Positions 35,011 through 42,660 of a DNA stretch of 60,892 nt are shown here, in pieces. The stretch comes from Abyssibacter sp. (GTDB taxonomy: Bacteria > Pseudomonadota > Gammaproteobacteria > Nevskiales > OUC007). A model generated the notes under the pieces. It saw only the letters and a list, made by a program, of their open reading frames with translations, was not told where the DNA came from and searched no databases. Position numbers and translations under genes: made by a program. The stretch lies in assembly GCA_023146115.1 (NCBI GenBank), contig JAGLCS010000010.1, forward strand, positions 1 through 60,892. Direction: 5' to 3'. Numbering within the stretch: position 1 is the first letter of the stretch; the number at the start of each line of letters is the position of its first letter.

Positions 35011-36033
35011 ATGAACTACGAGGCGATCGCAAAACTTGCCCAGAACTGCATCCAGCATCACCCGGCCATCGTGCTGGGAAGTGGCTCCTCAGCACCGCAC
35101 GGAATCCGAGGAATGGCTGCCCTCGCATGCGTGCTTCAACAGAACGTCGTGCCGGACGGCGGCGCGGAAGAGCGCTCCTGGAGGCAAATTCAAGAAGCAC
35201 TCACTAACGGTGACGGGCTTGAAGTTGCGCTCCAGCGACATACCGCGCCAGCCAGCCTAGTTCAGAAGATCGTCGCACAGACCTGGCTCACCATTGCCGA
35301 AGACGACTTGAAATTACTTGAAAGCGCAGCAGCAGCCGAGGAACACCTGCCTCTTGCTGACTTGATTCGAGGGTTATTTCGCAGCGCAAACAGGACCATT
35401 AGCGTAGTCACCACAAACTACGACAGGGTAGCGGAAATCGCGGCTGACGCGAGTGGTCACATCCACGCCAATGGCTTCTCGCCCGGGCTAATTCGGCGCC
35501 GCGAGGGCGCGGACCCAATCCGTATCCATAGGGGAAATTTCGTCGCTCGCACTGTCAGAATCTGGAAGGTCCACGGGTCCTTGGATTGGTTTGAAGACAA
35601 GCAGGGGCAACCTGTTTCTCTACCGCTACGCGACCGTTTGCTGGACGGATTTTCACCGCTGATTGTTACGCCGGGCGTGAGCAAGTACGAGCGAACCTAT
35701 GATGAGCCATTTCGGACCGCAATCCAGGGCGCAGATGTGTGCCTAAGTCATGCGTCTGCGATTCTTTGTGTGGGATTCGGATTTCGGGATGGGCATATAC
35801 AGCCGAAGCTTGTCGAGCGCTGCCGTCAGCAAAACATCCCTATCGTTGTTCTTGCCAGAACCTTGACGGCGGAGGCAAGGGAGTTTCTTCGCACCAACGC
35901 GGGCACGAGATACCTGGCGCTTGAGCGATGCCAGAATGGAACTCGATGTTTCACGGACGATCACCCGGATGGCACGGAATTGCCCGGGCACAACATCTGG
36001 TCACTCCCTGACTTCAACGAAATGGTTTTCTAG
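35011..36033 (+). CDS. SIR2-domain protein of a SIR2-HerA defence system
   Basis: A 340-residue SIR2-like protein from the ATG at 35011. The NAD-binding motifs are IVLGSGSSAPHG (GAGxS-like, residues about 18-29), VVTTNYDRVAE, the catalytic-type KVHGSLDW with His, and ILCVGFGFRDGHI near residue 265. SIR2 proteins paired with HerA deplete NAD or act as nucleases when phage infects. The herA gene follows nine bases later with a strong AGGAGG ribosome site, so the two are co-expressed. Family and pairing are well supported; activity is inferred from known SIR2-HerA (Nezha) systems. Confidence 0.85.
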   Translation: MNYEAIAKLAQNCIQHHPAIVLGSGSSAPHGIRGMAALACVLQQNVVPDGGAEERSWRQIQEALTNGDGLEVALQRHTAPASLVQKIVAQTWLTIAEDDLKLLESAAAAEEHLPLADLIRGLFRSANRTISVVTTNYDRVAEIAADASGHIHANGFSPGLIRRREGADPIRIHRGNFVARTVRIWKVHGSLDWFEDKQGQPVSLPLRDRLLDGFSPLIVTPGVSKYERTYDEPFRTAIQGADVCLSHASAILCVGFGFRDGHIQPKLVERCRQQNIPIVVLARTLTAEAREFLRTNAGTRYLALERCQNGTRCFTDDHPDGTELPGHNIWSLPDFNEMVF

Positions 36034-36042
36034 GAGGAAACG

Positions 36043-37794
36043 ATGTCAATTTTCAACTATGAAGACAACGAAGCATTAGGCCGGATTATCGCGGTCGATA
36101 GCGCTGTGGTAGTGGTCCGTGTGGACGAACTCAACCTCCTTAAACGTGTTCAGGTAAATCGATTGGTTGCTCTACAGAGCAGTAAAGCAGGGCAACACCT
36201 GATCGGCGTTGTCTCGCGCATCACTCGCAAAGCTCCGGATGCAGGGGCCGAACTCGAACACGAGAAAAGCGAAACTAGCGTTGAGTTGCCGGAAAATAAT
36301 CTCGTCCGCGTTTCGCTAATAGGGACATTGATTGATCGGGTTGGAGAGGCGCGCAACGTATTCCGTCGGACATTAGAAACTGTTCCTGAAATTGATGCGA
36401 ATTGCTTCGCGCTAGAGGGGGACCGCTTAACCGGGTTCATGCAAGTCATTTCGAACGTAGTTGGCGATGGTCCGCAACTTGAACTCGGACACTACACATT
36501 GGACGAGGACGCGACTGCTTTCCTGAACGGCAATCGCCTCTTTCAACGGCACGCGATCGTTGTTGGAAGCACCGGATCGGGGAAGTCCTGGACTACGGCT
36601 CGGCTACTGGATCAAATCGCGGCGCTTCCTCAGGCAGCCACGATTCTGTTTGATGTTCACGGGGAGTACAGCTCGCTCCAAGGCGATGAGTTTCGCCATT
36701 ATCGGATTGCTGGGCCTGGTGACCTCGACCAGGACACTGGGGTAAATGACGGCGTCCTGTATCTCCCATACTGGCTGTTGGGCTACGAAGCGATGGTCTC
36801 ACTTTTCGTGGACCGGTCAGATCAGAACGCCCCAAACCAAGCAATGGTTATGGCTCGCTGCATTACCGAGGCAAAGCGAGCTTACCTTGAAGCCGGTCAG
36901 CATAACGAATTGCTTGATAATTTTACCGTTGACAGCCCGATACCGTTTGACCTTGATGCCGTGATCACTGAGCTGGACCGCCTAAATACTGAAAGAGTTG
37001 AAGGCGCCAGGGCAGGAAACACAAAGGCCGGCGACTTCAACGGCAAGTTGAGCCGGCTAATAGCTCGCCTTGAGGCCAAGCAGCTTGATCGCCGATTGGG
37101 CTTCTTGTTCCAGCCCCACAGCGAGTGTACGGATATGGGGTGGCTGGCGGTGATGACTCACCGGCTGATCGGCGCCAGGAGCACTCAGGAGGACAATTCG
37201 GGTGGAATCAAGGTCATCGACTTTTCGGAAGTGCCGACCGACATCCTACCGCTCATGGTGAGTCTGCTGGCACGGTTGGTCTTCACGGTGACGCAATGGA
37301 CGCGGATCGATAAACGACATCCGGTGGCACTGTTCTGCGATGAAGCCCATTTATACATTCCAGAACGGATGAGGGCGGACTCCGTGGACGACATCTCTGT
37401 TGGCATCTTTGAGAGAATCGCAAAAGAAGGACGCAAGTACGGGGTCGGACTCGTGGTGATCAGCCAGCGTCCAGCCGAAGTTAATCGCACGGTACTGAGC
37501 CAGTGCAATAACGTTATTGCCATGCGCCTTACCAACGGCGAGGATCAGGCCGTGATTAAGAGATTGCTTCCAGATAGTTTGGGAGGTTTTGGAGATTTGC
37601 TTCCTGTTCTCGATATTGGGGAAGCGCTAGTTGTTGGAGACGCAAGCCTGCTACCAACACGAGTCCGCGTTGCGGAGCCCAAGTTCAAACCCAATAGCGC
37701 TACTGTCAACTTTTGGGACATCTGGAGCGATAGCCAGCCGGCGCCTGATACGGAACGTGCAATACAAGCTTGGCGGAAGCAGAGCATGCAATGA
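36043..37794 (+). CDS. herA: HerA-like hexameric ATPase of a SIR2-HerA defence system
   Basis: A 583-residue HerA/FtsK-type ATPase. The N-terminal HAS-barrel (about 10-60, GRIIAVDSAVVVVRVDELN) precedes a DUF87 helicase core with Walker A VVGSTGSGKSWT (about 170-181), DVHGEYSS, Walker B HPVALFCDEAHLYIP (about 425-440) and the sensor GLVVISQRPAEVNRTVLSQC with an arginine-finger-like R. AGGAGG lies six bases before the ATG. In known pairs, HerA hexamers dock on SIR2 rings and control them. Full length and all motifs are present. Confidence 0.9.
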   Translation: MSIFNYEDNEALGRIIAVDSAVVVVRVDELNLLKRVQVNRLVALQSSKAGQHLIGVVSRITRKAPDAGAELEHEKSETSVELPENNLVRVSLIGTLIDRVGEARNVFRRTLETVPEIDANCFALEGDRLTGFMQVISNVVGDGPQLELGHYTLDEDATAFLNGNRLFQRHAIVVGSTGSGKSWTTARLLDQIAALPQAATILFDVHGEYSSLQGDEFRHYRIAGPGDLDQDTGVNDGVLYLPYWLLGYEAMVSLFVDRSDQNAPNQAMVMARCITEAKRAYLEAGQHNELLDNFTVDSPIPFDLDAVITELDRLNTERVEGARAGNTKAGDFNGKLSRLIARLEAKQLDRRLGFLFQPHSECTDMGWLAVMTHRLIGARSTQEDNSGGIKVIDFSEVPTDILPLMVSLLARLVFTVTQWTRIDKRHPVALFCDEAHLYIPERMRADSVDDISVGIFERIAKEGRKYGVGLVVISQRPAEVNRTVLSQCNNVIAMRLTNGEDQAVIKRLLPDSLGGFGDLLPVLDIGEALVVGDASLLPTRVRVAEPKFKPNSATVNFWDIWSDSQPAPDTERAIQAWRKQSMQ

Positions 37795-38026
37795 ACGCGG
37801 CACTACCGTTAGTACGTGTGCGTGAGTAAGCTCAGTCGCTTCTGCTGAACGGGTCGCAGAGGTCCCTTAGTTCACTCGACTCGGCGTCTGGTTAGGGGGA
37901 GCTCTTCAAAGCAATCTGCGCCGCGTTAAAATGTAAGCCCCTGCCAATGGCTGCGGCTTTAGTTGCCGACCGATTCGTTTCTCAGATGCCATCAGGCAGC
38001 CCGCGCAGCGGCACCGCGTCCAGCAA

Positions 38027-38456
38027 CTACCGGTCATGCCACTCGCTGTTCTCCTGAAAAATCGGGTTCGCGCCACCACCCTGAGCACCATGAATGTACG
38101 GTGACTGCGCAGAGGCATTCGAGTTCTTCGCACCGCGCTTGCGGGTCTCTTGCACTTGCTCGCTAACGTCATTGAGCGCTTCTTGGAGGTGAGGCACGTA
38201 GCCCTTGCCGACTAGCCACGAAATCACCCCTGTCATCACATTGGCGATTGGCAGATAGACGAAGGCGGCGACCAGACCAATCACTCCCCCGAGCAGCCAG
38301 CTATCTACCTTGTTCGTTCATGTACGCCGCGCCGAACAGAGGCAGCGCGAACGGCCCAACGTAGACGAGGAATACAATCACCGACCAAGCAACGTTCCAA
38401 ACCAGTTTCCAGGCGAGGATGAACGGCATCGCGATCAACCCCAACAATACGTTCAT
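38027..38456 (-). pseudogene. Small membrane protein with a probable one-base frameshift
   Basis: An ATG at 38456 with AGGAGG upstream starts a frame (LLGLIAMPFILAWKLVWNVA ... AAYMNEQGR stop, 51 residues). An overlapping frame, shifted by one, then runs to 38027 and encodes DSWLLGGVIGLVAAFVYLP and a polar tail. Removing one A in GAACAAG joins them as AYMND-KVDSWLLGG, a smooth four-helix membrane protein of about 142 residues. Either the gene is frameshifted or the assembly has an extra base. Alternatively these are two small genes, the second from GTG 38284. Family unknown. Confidence 0.5.
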
Positions 38457-38483
38457 ATATTCCTCCTAAGCCCGTATCCGGCT

Positions 38484-38861
38484 CTAGTCGTTATACATCG
38501 GATGCGCGGGATTCAGCGGATTGTGTGGCGCCAAATCTTCTCGGGCCTTCCTTCCCGCGCGCTGGAGCTCTGGATTGTTGACCAAGGCGGCATCGACGAT
38601 ACCGAACGGCTTCTCGAAGCCGCCGCCCGCCAGCGCAAACAGAACACCGGACAGCCAGTTGAGCAGGCGATAGATGAGCGCTGCGCCGACGATCCCGAGC
38701 ACGAGTCCGGACAACCAGTGGTCGCCCCGCTCTGCCGCCGTTGTCACGCCGACTATCGGCCAGACGATCCAGCCCAAAATCGCGATCGAGTAGCCGAGAA
38801 AGATCGCCAACGAGCAGGCCACCTGCCAAGCCACGATCATCAGCGTGAGCAGCAGCTTCAT
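38484..38861 (-). CDS. Hypothetical four-helix membrane protein
   Basis: 125 residues, with hydrophobic stretches at 2-20, 21-42 (FLGYSIAILGWIVWPIVGV), 50-68 (LSGLVLGIVGAALIYRLLN) and 70-78. The soluble tail is rich in Asn, Pro and Ala. It lies 28 bases from the neighbouring membrane protein gene on the same strand. No family recognised. It belongs to the row of small minus-strand genes between 38.0 and 40.7 kb. Confidence 0.6.
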   Translation of the reverse strand: MKLLLTLMIVAWQVACSLAIFLGYSIAILGWIVWPIVGVTTAAERGDHWLSGLVLGIVGAALIYRLLNWLSGVLFALAGGGFEKPFGIVDAALVNNPELQRAGRKAREDLAPHNPLNPAHPMYND

Positions 38862-38914
38862 CGCGCGCTTTGGCTTGGCAGCAAGTCAGCGTTCGTCAAC
38901 ATCGCGGCGCGCCT

Positions 38915-39064
38915 TCACCAGGCGAAATAGAGCATGGCGAGAACGGCCATGCATGCGCCAAGCAGCACGTTCCCGACGACTGCGCGGATGCCTGCCTCCG
39001 GCGCCCGCCCGTTGCCCGCGCGGCCATCCTCGCAATTCAGGCGTACTTTGCTCATCGTCATCAT
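38915..39064 (-). CDS. Small single-helix membrane protein
   Basis: 49 residues. The ATG at 39064 overlaps the stop of the upstream lipoprotein gene (ATGA), which fixes the start and implies translational coupling. A polar N-terminal half (KVRLNCEDGRAGNGRAPEAG) is followed by one helix (AVVGNVLLGACMAVLAMLYF). Too short for family assignment. The coupling makes it credible. Confidence 0.55.
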   Translation of the reverse strand: MMTMSKVRLNCEDGRAGNGRAPEAGIRAVVGNVLLGACMAVLAMLYFAW

Positions 39065-40035
39065 TCGCCTCTCAGCCCTGCGGTGTCGAACTGCGGATCT
39101 GCGAGCAGCGAGTCCCACGTGAACTGTCCGGCATCAGACGCGAAGCTGCCTGCGGCCCTTACCTCGAAGTCGACCAGGCCATCCGTGTTCGCCATGTCAG
39201 CAACGATGTCCGGCTGATCTGGCGTGATTGAACGGCGGTAGATGAACTCTCCGCCTGTCGGCACGCCCAGCGACATTGCACCGACACCATCGGCAACCGG
39301 CACAGGCGTCGGAGACAGCGCGGTCACCCGCATGTCCGGGTCGTTCGCACTGTTGAAATCCAGGCTCGCTTCGGTGAACTGACCCGCTAACTCAGACACG
39401 TCCAGACTGAAGGTCAGCGTGTTCGTCTGAGCACTGTTCGCGATGCCGAACGACTCACCGGTCGGCGCGGTCAGCGATGAGAAAGGAGTGATTCGGGCAT
39501 CGACTGCGTAGTCCCCGGAGACGCTGTTCGTGTTGACGATGGTATCGCCCCCGTCGAGCTGGAAGCGCGTGCCGGCGATGGTGAGTTCCGCGTCCCAGCT
39601 CGGCCGCCAGAAGCCCTGGGAGTCGCGCTGGTCTTCGCGGAGCTGGCCGTCGAATGTCCCGTCGATCTCGCCGATAGTTTCGACGCAGTTCTCGTAGGTG
39701 TAAGTCACCCGGTCATCGATGGTGTCCGAGCCCGGAAAGAAGGTCACGCTCACCGTCCCGCCCCCGCTGCATCCAAGCACGGCACCGTCGTTGTCGCGCC
39801 ACTCGTCCGGCGAACGGAGCGTGACCAACAGAACCGACATGACCTGTTGCCAACTGCTGTAGATCGCCGCCGAGCGGCGCGCCTCGTTCTGCGCCAGGTT
39901 CGGAACGACGGTTGGCCCACTGGCTCCCTCGTCACCCGAGCCGGAGCACCCTGAAAGTAAGCCAAGCGCAAAGACTGCGGTAAGAACCGGCCAGATCGCC
40001 AAACGCCCGCATTGATACATATAGAAACCACTCAC
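39061..40035 (-). CDS. Hypothetical lipoprotein
   Basis: 324 residues starting at a GTG that overlaps the stop of the upstream gene (GTGA). A signal ending LALGLLSGC (residues about 22-30) is a lipobox, so the protein is anchored in a membrane facing the periplasm. The mature part is Asp-, Thr- and Ser-rich and looks all-beta (SWDAELTIAGTRFQLDGGD), as in surface or adhesion-type lipoproteins. Two cysteines (LGCSGGG; YENCVET) might pair. No family recognised. It is the largest exported product of the small element. Confidence 0.6.
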   Translation of the reverse strand: MSGFYMYQCGRLAIWPVLTAVFALGLLSGCSGSGDEGASGPTVVPNLAQNEARRSAAIYSSWQQVMSVLLVTLRSPDEWRDNDGAVLGCSGGGTVSVTFFPGSDTIDDRVTYTYENCVETIGEIDGTFDGQLREDQRDSQGFWRPSWDAELTIAGTRFQLDGGDTIVNTNSVSGDYAVDARITPFSSLTAPTGESFGIANSAQTNTLTFSLDVSELAGQFTEASLDFNSANDPDMRVTALSPTPVPVADGVGAMSLGVPTGGEFIYRRSITPDQPDIVADMANTDGLVDFEVRAAGSFASDAGQFTWDSLLADPQFDTAGLRGE

Positions 40036-40673
40036 GCTGCACCCCCTGCCTCTCGGGCAGCGTCGTTGTCACGGCGAAGGCGGTATACGGCTTCCGCCAC
40101 TTGGGTTCGCACGGCGCTGTTCACGGCAACGGATTTCAGGAACCAAGCGCACGCGCCGCAGCTCGCCGCGAGGATCCACAGGTACGGTTCGGAGGCGCCA
40201 TGTCCGGTCAAGACCGCACCGATGATGCCCACACAGGCCGCGCCCAGCGCATGCAGCGGCATCAGGGCCGCATCCGGTACGGCGCTGCTCAGTTCCGCTT
40301 GGCTCAATTCGAAGACCGCGTTGGTCGTCACGTTGCGGACGGCGATCAACTGCCAATCCCCTCCCTTCTCCGGTCGGGCGTACAACAATGAAAGTTCGTC
40401 GCCCCGCTGCGCGTCAGTCGCATCATTGCGTAGACGCAGTGTCACGGCTCGCTTGTGGCGCGCCGACCAAACGCGGATGTTCTCGCATGGCTCGTCGGGC
40501 AGACGAATCCAGCGATGGCCACTTTGTCCGTAGATGCCGATCGAGCCGGTGACTACTCGGCGGTAGCGAGCACGCGCCCAGGATTTGACTCCCTTCACAC
40601 GGACGGACTGGGTCGAGAAGCGGAGTTGGGTGCCGGGCTTCTCGTGGCCGGCTGGGACTGATTCGTTGGACAT
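40032..40673 (-). CDS. Hypothetical two-helix membrane protein
   Basis: 213 residues from the ATG at 40673, preceded by GAGGAGAG; longer frames toward 41003 lack a ribosome site and run across the divergent XRE gene. A soluble basic N-terminal part (RFSTQSVRVKGVKSWARARY, then an SH3-like beta region) is followed by two helices (LGAACVGIIGAVLTGHG; YLWILAASCGACAWFL) and a basic C-terminus. Resembles DUF3592 or plasmid-borne membrane proteins only loosely; no family assigned. First gene of the minus-strand row, reading away from the XRE regulator. Confidence 0.55.
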   Translation of the reverse strand: MSNESVPAGHEKPGTQLRFSTQSVRVKGVKSWARARYRRVVTGSIGIYGQSGHRWIRLPDEPCENIRVWSARHKRAVTLRLRNDATDAQRGDELSLLYARPEKGGDWQLIAVRNVTTNAVFELSQAELSSAVPDAALMPLHALGAACVGIIGAVLTGHGASEPYLWILAASCGACAWFLKSVAVNSAVRTQVAEAVYRLRRDNDAAREAGGAA

Positions 40674-40780
40674 GCGTATCTCTCCTCCTTTGTAAATCGA
40701 GCCTCCCGGGCTCGTACGCAGTCCGTTAATTATAATATATATTTGATTTTCCGAATCTCCGTACAGCGCACGCTTTGGCC
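40674..40780. promoter_or_regulatory. AT-rich divergent promoter region of the small element
   Basis: Between the membrane protein gene and the XRE regulator lies CGAGCCTCCCGGGCTCG, an 8-base dyad around one C (40699-40715). The word TTAATTATAATATATATTTGAT follows (TATAAT at about 40732-40737), the most A/T-rich point in this element. Overlapping -10 boxes on both strands are likely. The neighbouring XRE protein is the obvious candidate regulator. Confidence 0.45.
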
Positions 40781-41014
40781 ATGCCAGGGCGGTCGCCAAC
40801 ACTGCGGAATATTCTCGGAGCCAACGTCCGACGGCTTCGTCGCGCGCGCGGATGGACGCAGATACAACTCGCCGTGCATTGCGACATGACGCAGGTCTAC
40901 GTGTCATACATCGAAGGCAGCAAGCACGCGGCCACGGTCGACATGATCGATAAGCTTGCCGAGGCGTTGGAAGTCTCTGCTGCCGACTTGCTGACCCCTG
41001 CAAACCCGAAATAG
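40781..41014 (+). CDS. XRE-family helix-turn-helix regulator
   Basis: 77 residues, a single Cro/CI-type HTH: ANVRRLRRARGWTQIQLAVH, then TQVYVSYIEGSKHAATVDMI and LAEALEVSAADLL. The ATG at 40781 is preferred; a TTG at 40775 adds two residues. Such minimal regulators control replication, transfer or toxin genes on mobile elements. A GC-rich inverted repeat GCCGCCCGGCGGATCTCCGC with CGGGCGGC follows the stop (41013-41042) and may terminate transcription. Confidence 0.85.
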   Translation: MPGRSPTLRNILGANVRRLRRARGWTQIQLAVHCDMTQVYVSYIEGSKHAATVDMIDKLAEALEVSAADLLTPANPK

Positions 41015-41042
41015 CCGCCCGGCGGATCTCCGCCGGGCGGCC
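41013..41042 (+). terminator. GC-rich hairpin after the XRE gene
   Basis: GCCGCCCGGCGGA and TCCGCCGGGCGGC pair almost perfectly around a short TC loop right after the stop codon. There is no long T-run, so termination efficiency is uncertain. Confidence 0.5.
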
Positions 41043-41082
41043 TGGTTAACACCTCGGTTCAGTCGGTAGTTCGTCCTTTTAG

Positions 41083-42045
41083 CTAGCGCTTCTTCTTGCA
41101 GGACAACTTCCGCCGTTTGGGCTCGAGAGTCTTGGCGTTCTCCGCCTCGAAAAGCAGCACATCCACGCGAAGGTGGGCCGAGTTGCGAAGGGGGAACCAA
41201 CTCTTCTCACCCGCCTCAAGGCGCCGCTGGCACAAGCTCATCCGGTAGGTCGGACAGCCACGAATCGCCAGCGTACGAGGCTTGAGCGTGAACTCCAGCG
41301 GCAAGGGCTTCAGCGGCTGCTTCTTGCGCTGGTTCTTGAGGGTCGTCTTGGTCTTCTGGCCATGCTTCCAGCACTGCTGCATATAGACCTGAAGCTGAAA
41401 GATTTGGTCTCGAATCCCGCGCGCACCAGGGGCCGAATTCAAAGACCAGACTGCCTGGCGCAACGCCCGCTTGTTGTTCTTGAGACGCGCCGAACCGACC
41501 GCCTGCCTGATGCGCCGCTTCCAGAACTGGAAGCACGCCGACGTCATCCGCCAAGTCCACGTGGTCTCGTTGTAGCGGCGCCCGTCTTTCGCAGCCTTTT
41601 CACGAGCCTTTTTGGACACCGGGAGGCGAACGAGTTCGTAGTCCTCCCCCATCGTCAAACGCCCCTCCTTGGTCCGGACGTCCAGCCAAATCTCGGTGCA
41701 CGATTCGGGCACCGACCCAGCCGTACGCAACAGCCAATACTGCAGCTTGCTAGTGCCCGCAATCGGGTAGAAAAACAGGCTCACCTGCGCCCGCCCAGCG
41801 GCCTTGCGATGACTGCGCGTAGACGCACTAGCGGTCATCTCGTAACGCTCATCCATCTTGCGAGCAAAGCGCAACGCGTTCGTCAGTTCCACCTCACCCT
41901 GCACCGCAAAGAGGTGGTCGTTCCCGTTTGCGACGCACAGCCCGATGCGCTGCATTGTGATGGCCTTGCTCTTAAGAATATGTGGGTCGAGCTTGCTCGG
42001 CATAGTGGCCGAAGACGCAGCGATCTGCTTGGAAGGAATCATCAT
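41083..42045 (-). CDS. Hypothetical basic protein, possibly replication- or DNA-related
   Basis: 320 residues from the ATG at 42045, which has GGAG about ten bases upstream; a longer frame to 42120 lacks one. The protein is strongly basic (KKAREKAAKDGRRYNETTWT; ARLKNNKRALRQAV; tail PKRRKLSCKKKR) with aromatic-rich patches (QVSLFFYPIAGTSKLQYWLL). It is immediately downstream of a cluster of DNA hairpins (42193-42320), the arrangement of a replication initiator beside its origin. However, I find no HUH, relaxase or helicase motif. Function unknown. Internal cysteines and the KR-rich tail suggest nucleic-acid binding. Confidence 0.55.
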   Translation of the reverse strand: MMIPSKQIAASSATMPSKLDPHILKSKAITMQRIGLCVANGNDHLFAVQGEVELTNALRFARKMDERYEMTASASTRSHRKAAGRAQVSLFFYPIAGTSKLQYWLLRTAGSVPESCTEIWLDVRTKEGRLTMGEDYELVRLPVSKKAREKAAKDGRRYNETTWTWRMTSACFQFWKRRIRQAVGSARLKNNKRALRQAVWSLNSAPGARGIRDQIFQLQVYMQQCWKHGQKTKTTLKNQRKKQPLKPLPLEFTLKPRTLAIRGCPTYRMSLCQRRLEAGEKSWFPLRNSAHLRVDVLLFEAENAKTLEPKRRKLSCKKKR

Positions 42046-42192
42046 TTTTCTTCTCCAATCTGTGAGTGAAATGGCTGCCCCGATTGGCACCCAATCACTC
42101 ATAGGTCGGAGTCCGGACACGCGCGGCTAGCGCCGACGAACACGCCCGGAAATACGGCCACTCGCTATTGTTTTGGGCCTCCAGCGGTTGTG

Positions 42193-42320
42193 ACCGGATC
42201 GACCAGATCCGGTAGGCACCCGGTGTCAGGTTCGCGGCCCAGAGGGCCGTGACAATGACAACGTCAAAACACGCCGTGCAATCGCACTTATAAGGCGAAG
42301 CCTTATCAGGGCAATTGCAC
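42193..42320. repeat. Cluster of three strong hairpins upstream of the basic-protein gene
   Basis: ACCGGATC (42193-42200) / GATCCGGT (42206-42213); CGGCCC (42235-42240) / GGGCCG (42244-42249); and a two-part stem GTGCAAT (42276-42282) / ATTGCAC (42314-42320) enclosing ATAAGGC (42290-42296) / GCCTTAT (42300-42306). All arms are perfect. They could be an origin, a recombination site or the 5' part of the structured RNA that follows. Confidence 0.65.
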
Positions 42321-42660
42321 TCATTGAGATTCCTAGGCGCCGATGGCGCCAGAACCGAGCGGCTGCGGGCCGAGCAGGCGCAAAGACGCTCCAGCCGCCT
42401 TTCGGCTGGGCGCGAAGCGACCTGCCGAAAGGCCGCCGACGTGACGACCCGCCTACCGTTCATCGGGTGGTTCGGAGAAGCAACGCCGAAACGGGACGGT
42501 TTGTCCGGAGGCCGACCTATGGATAGGCGGACTCCCATGCCACGGGGTCGCAACCACGAGAATCAGCTCGGGTTGCCACCCCGAGCCACGAGTCAGAAGG
42601 CCTCAGATGATCAGCACCAATGACGGTGAGCCACTGATCCCTGATGCCCGAGCAGTCGGT

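Noticed and set aside
38027-42045. Filamentous phage genome
   Set aside because: No Zot/pI ATPase, no coat gene and no HUH replication protein could be found among the genes.
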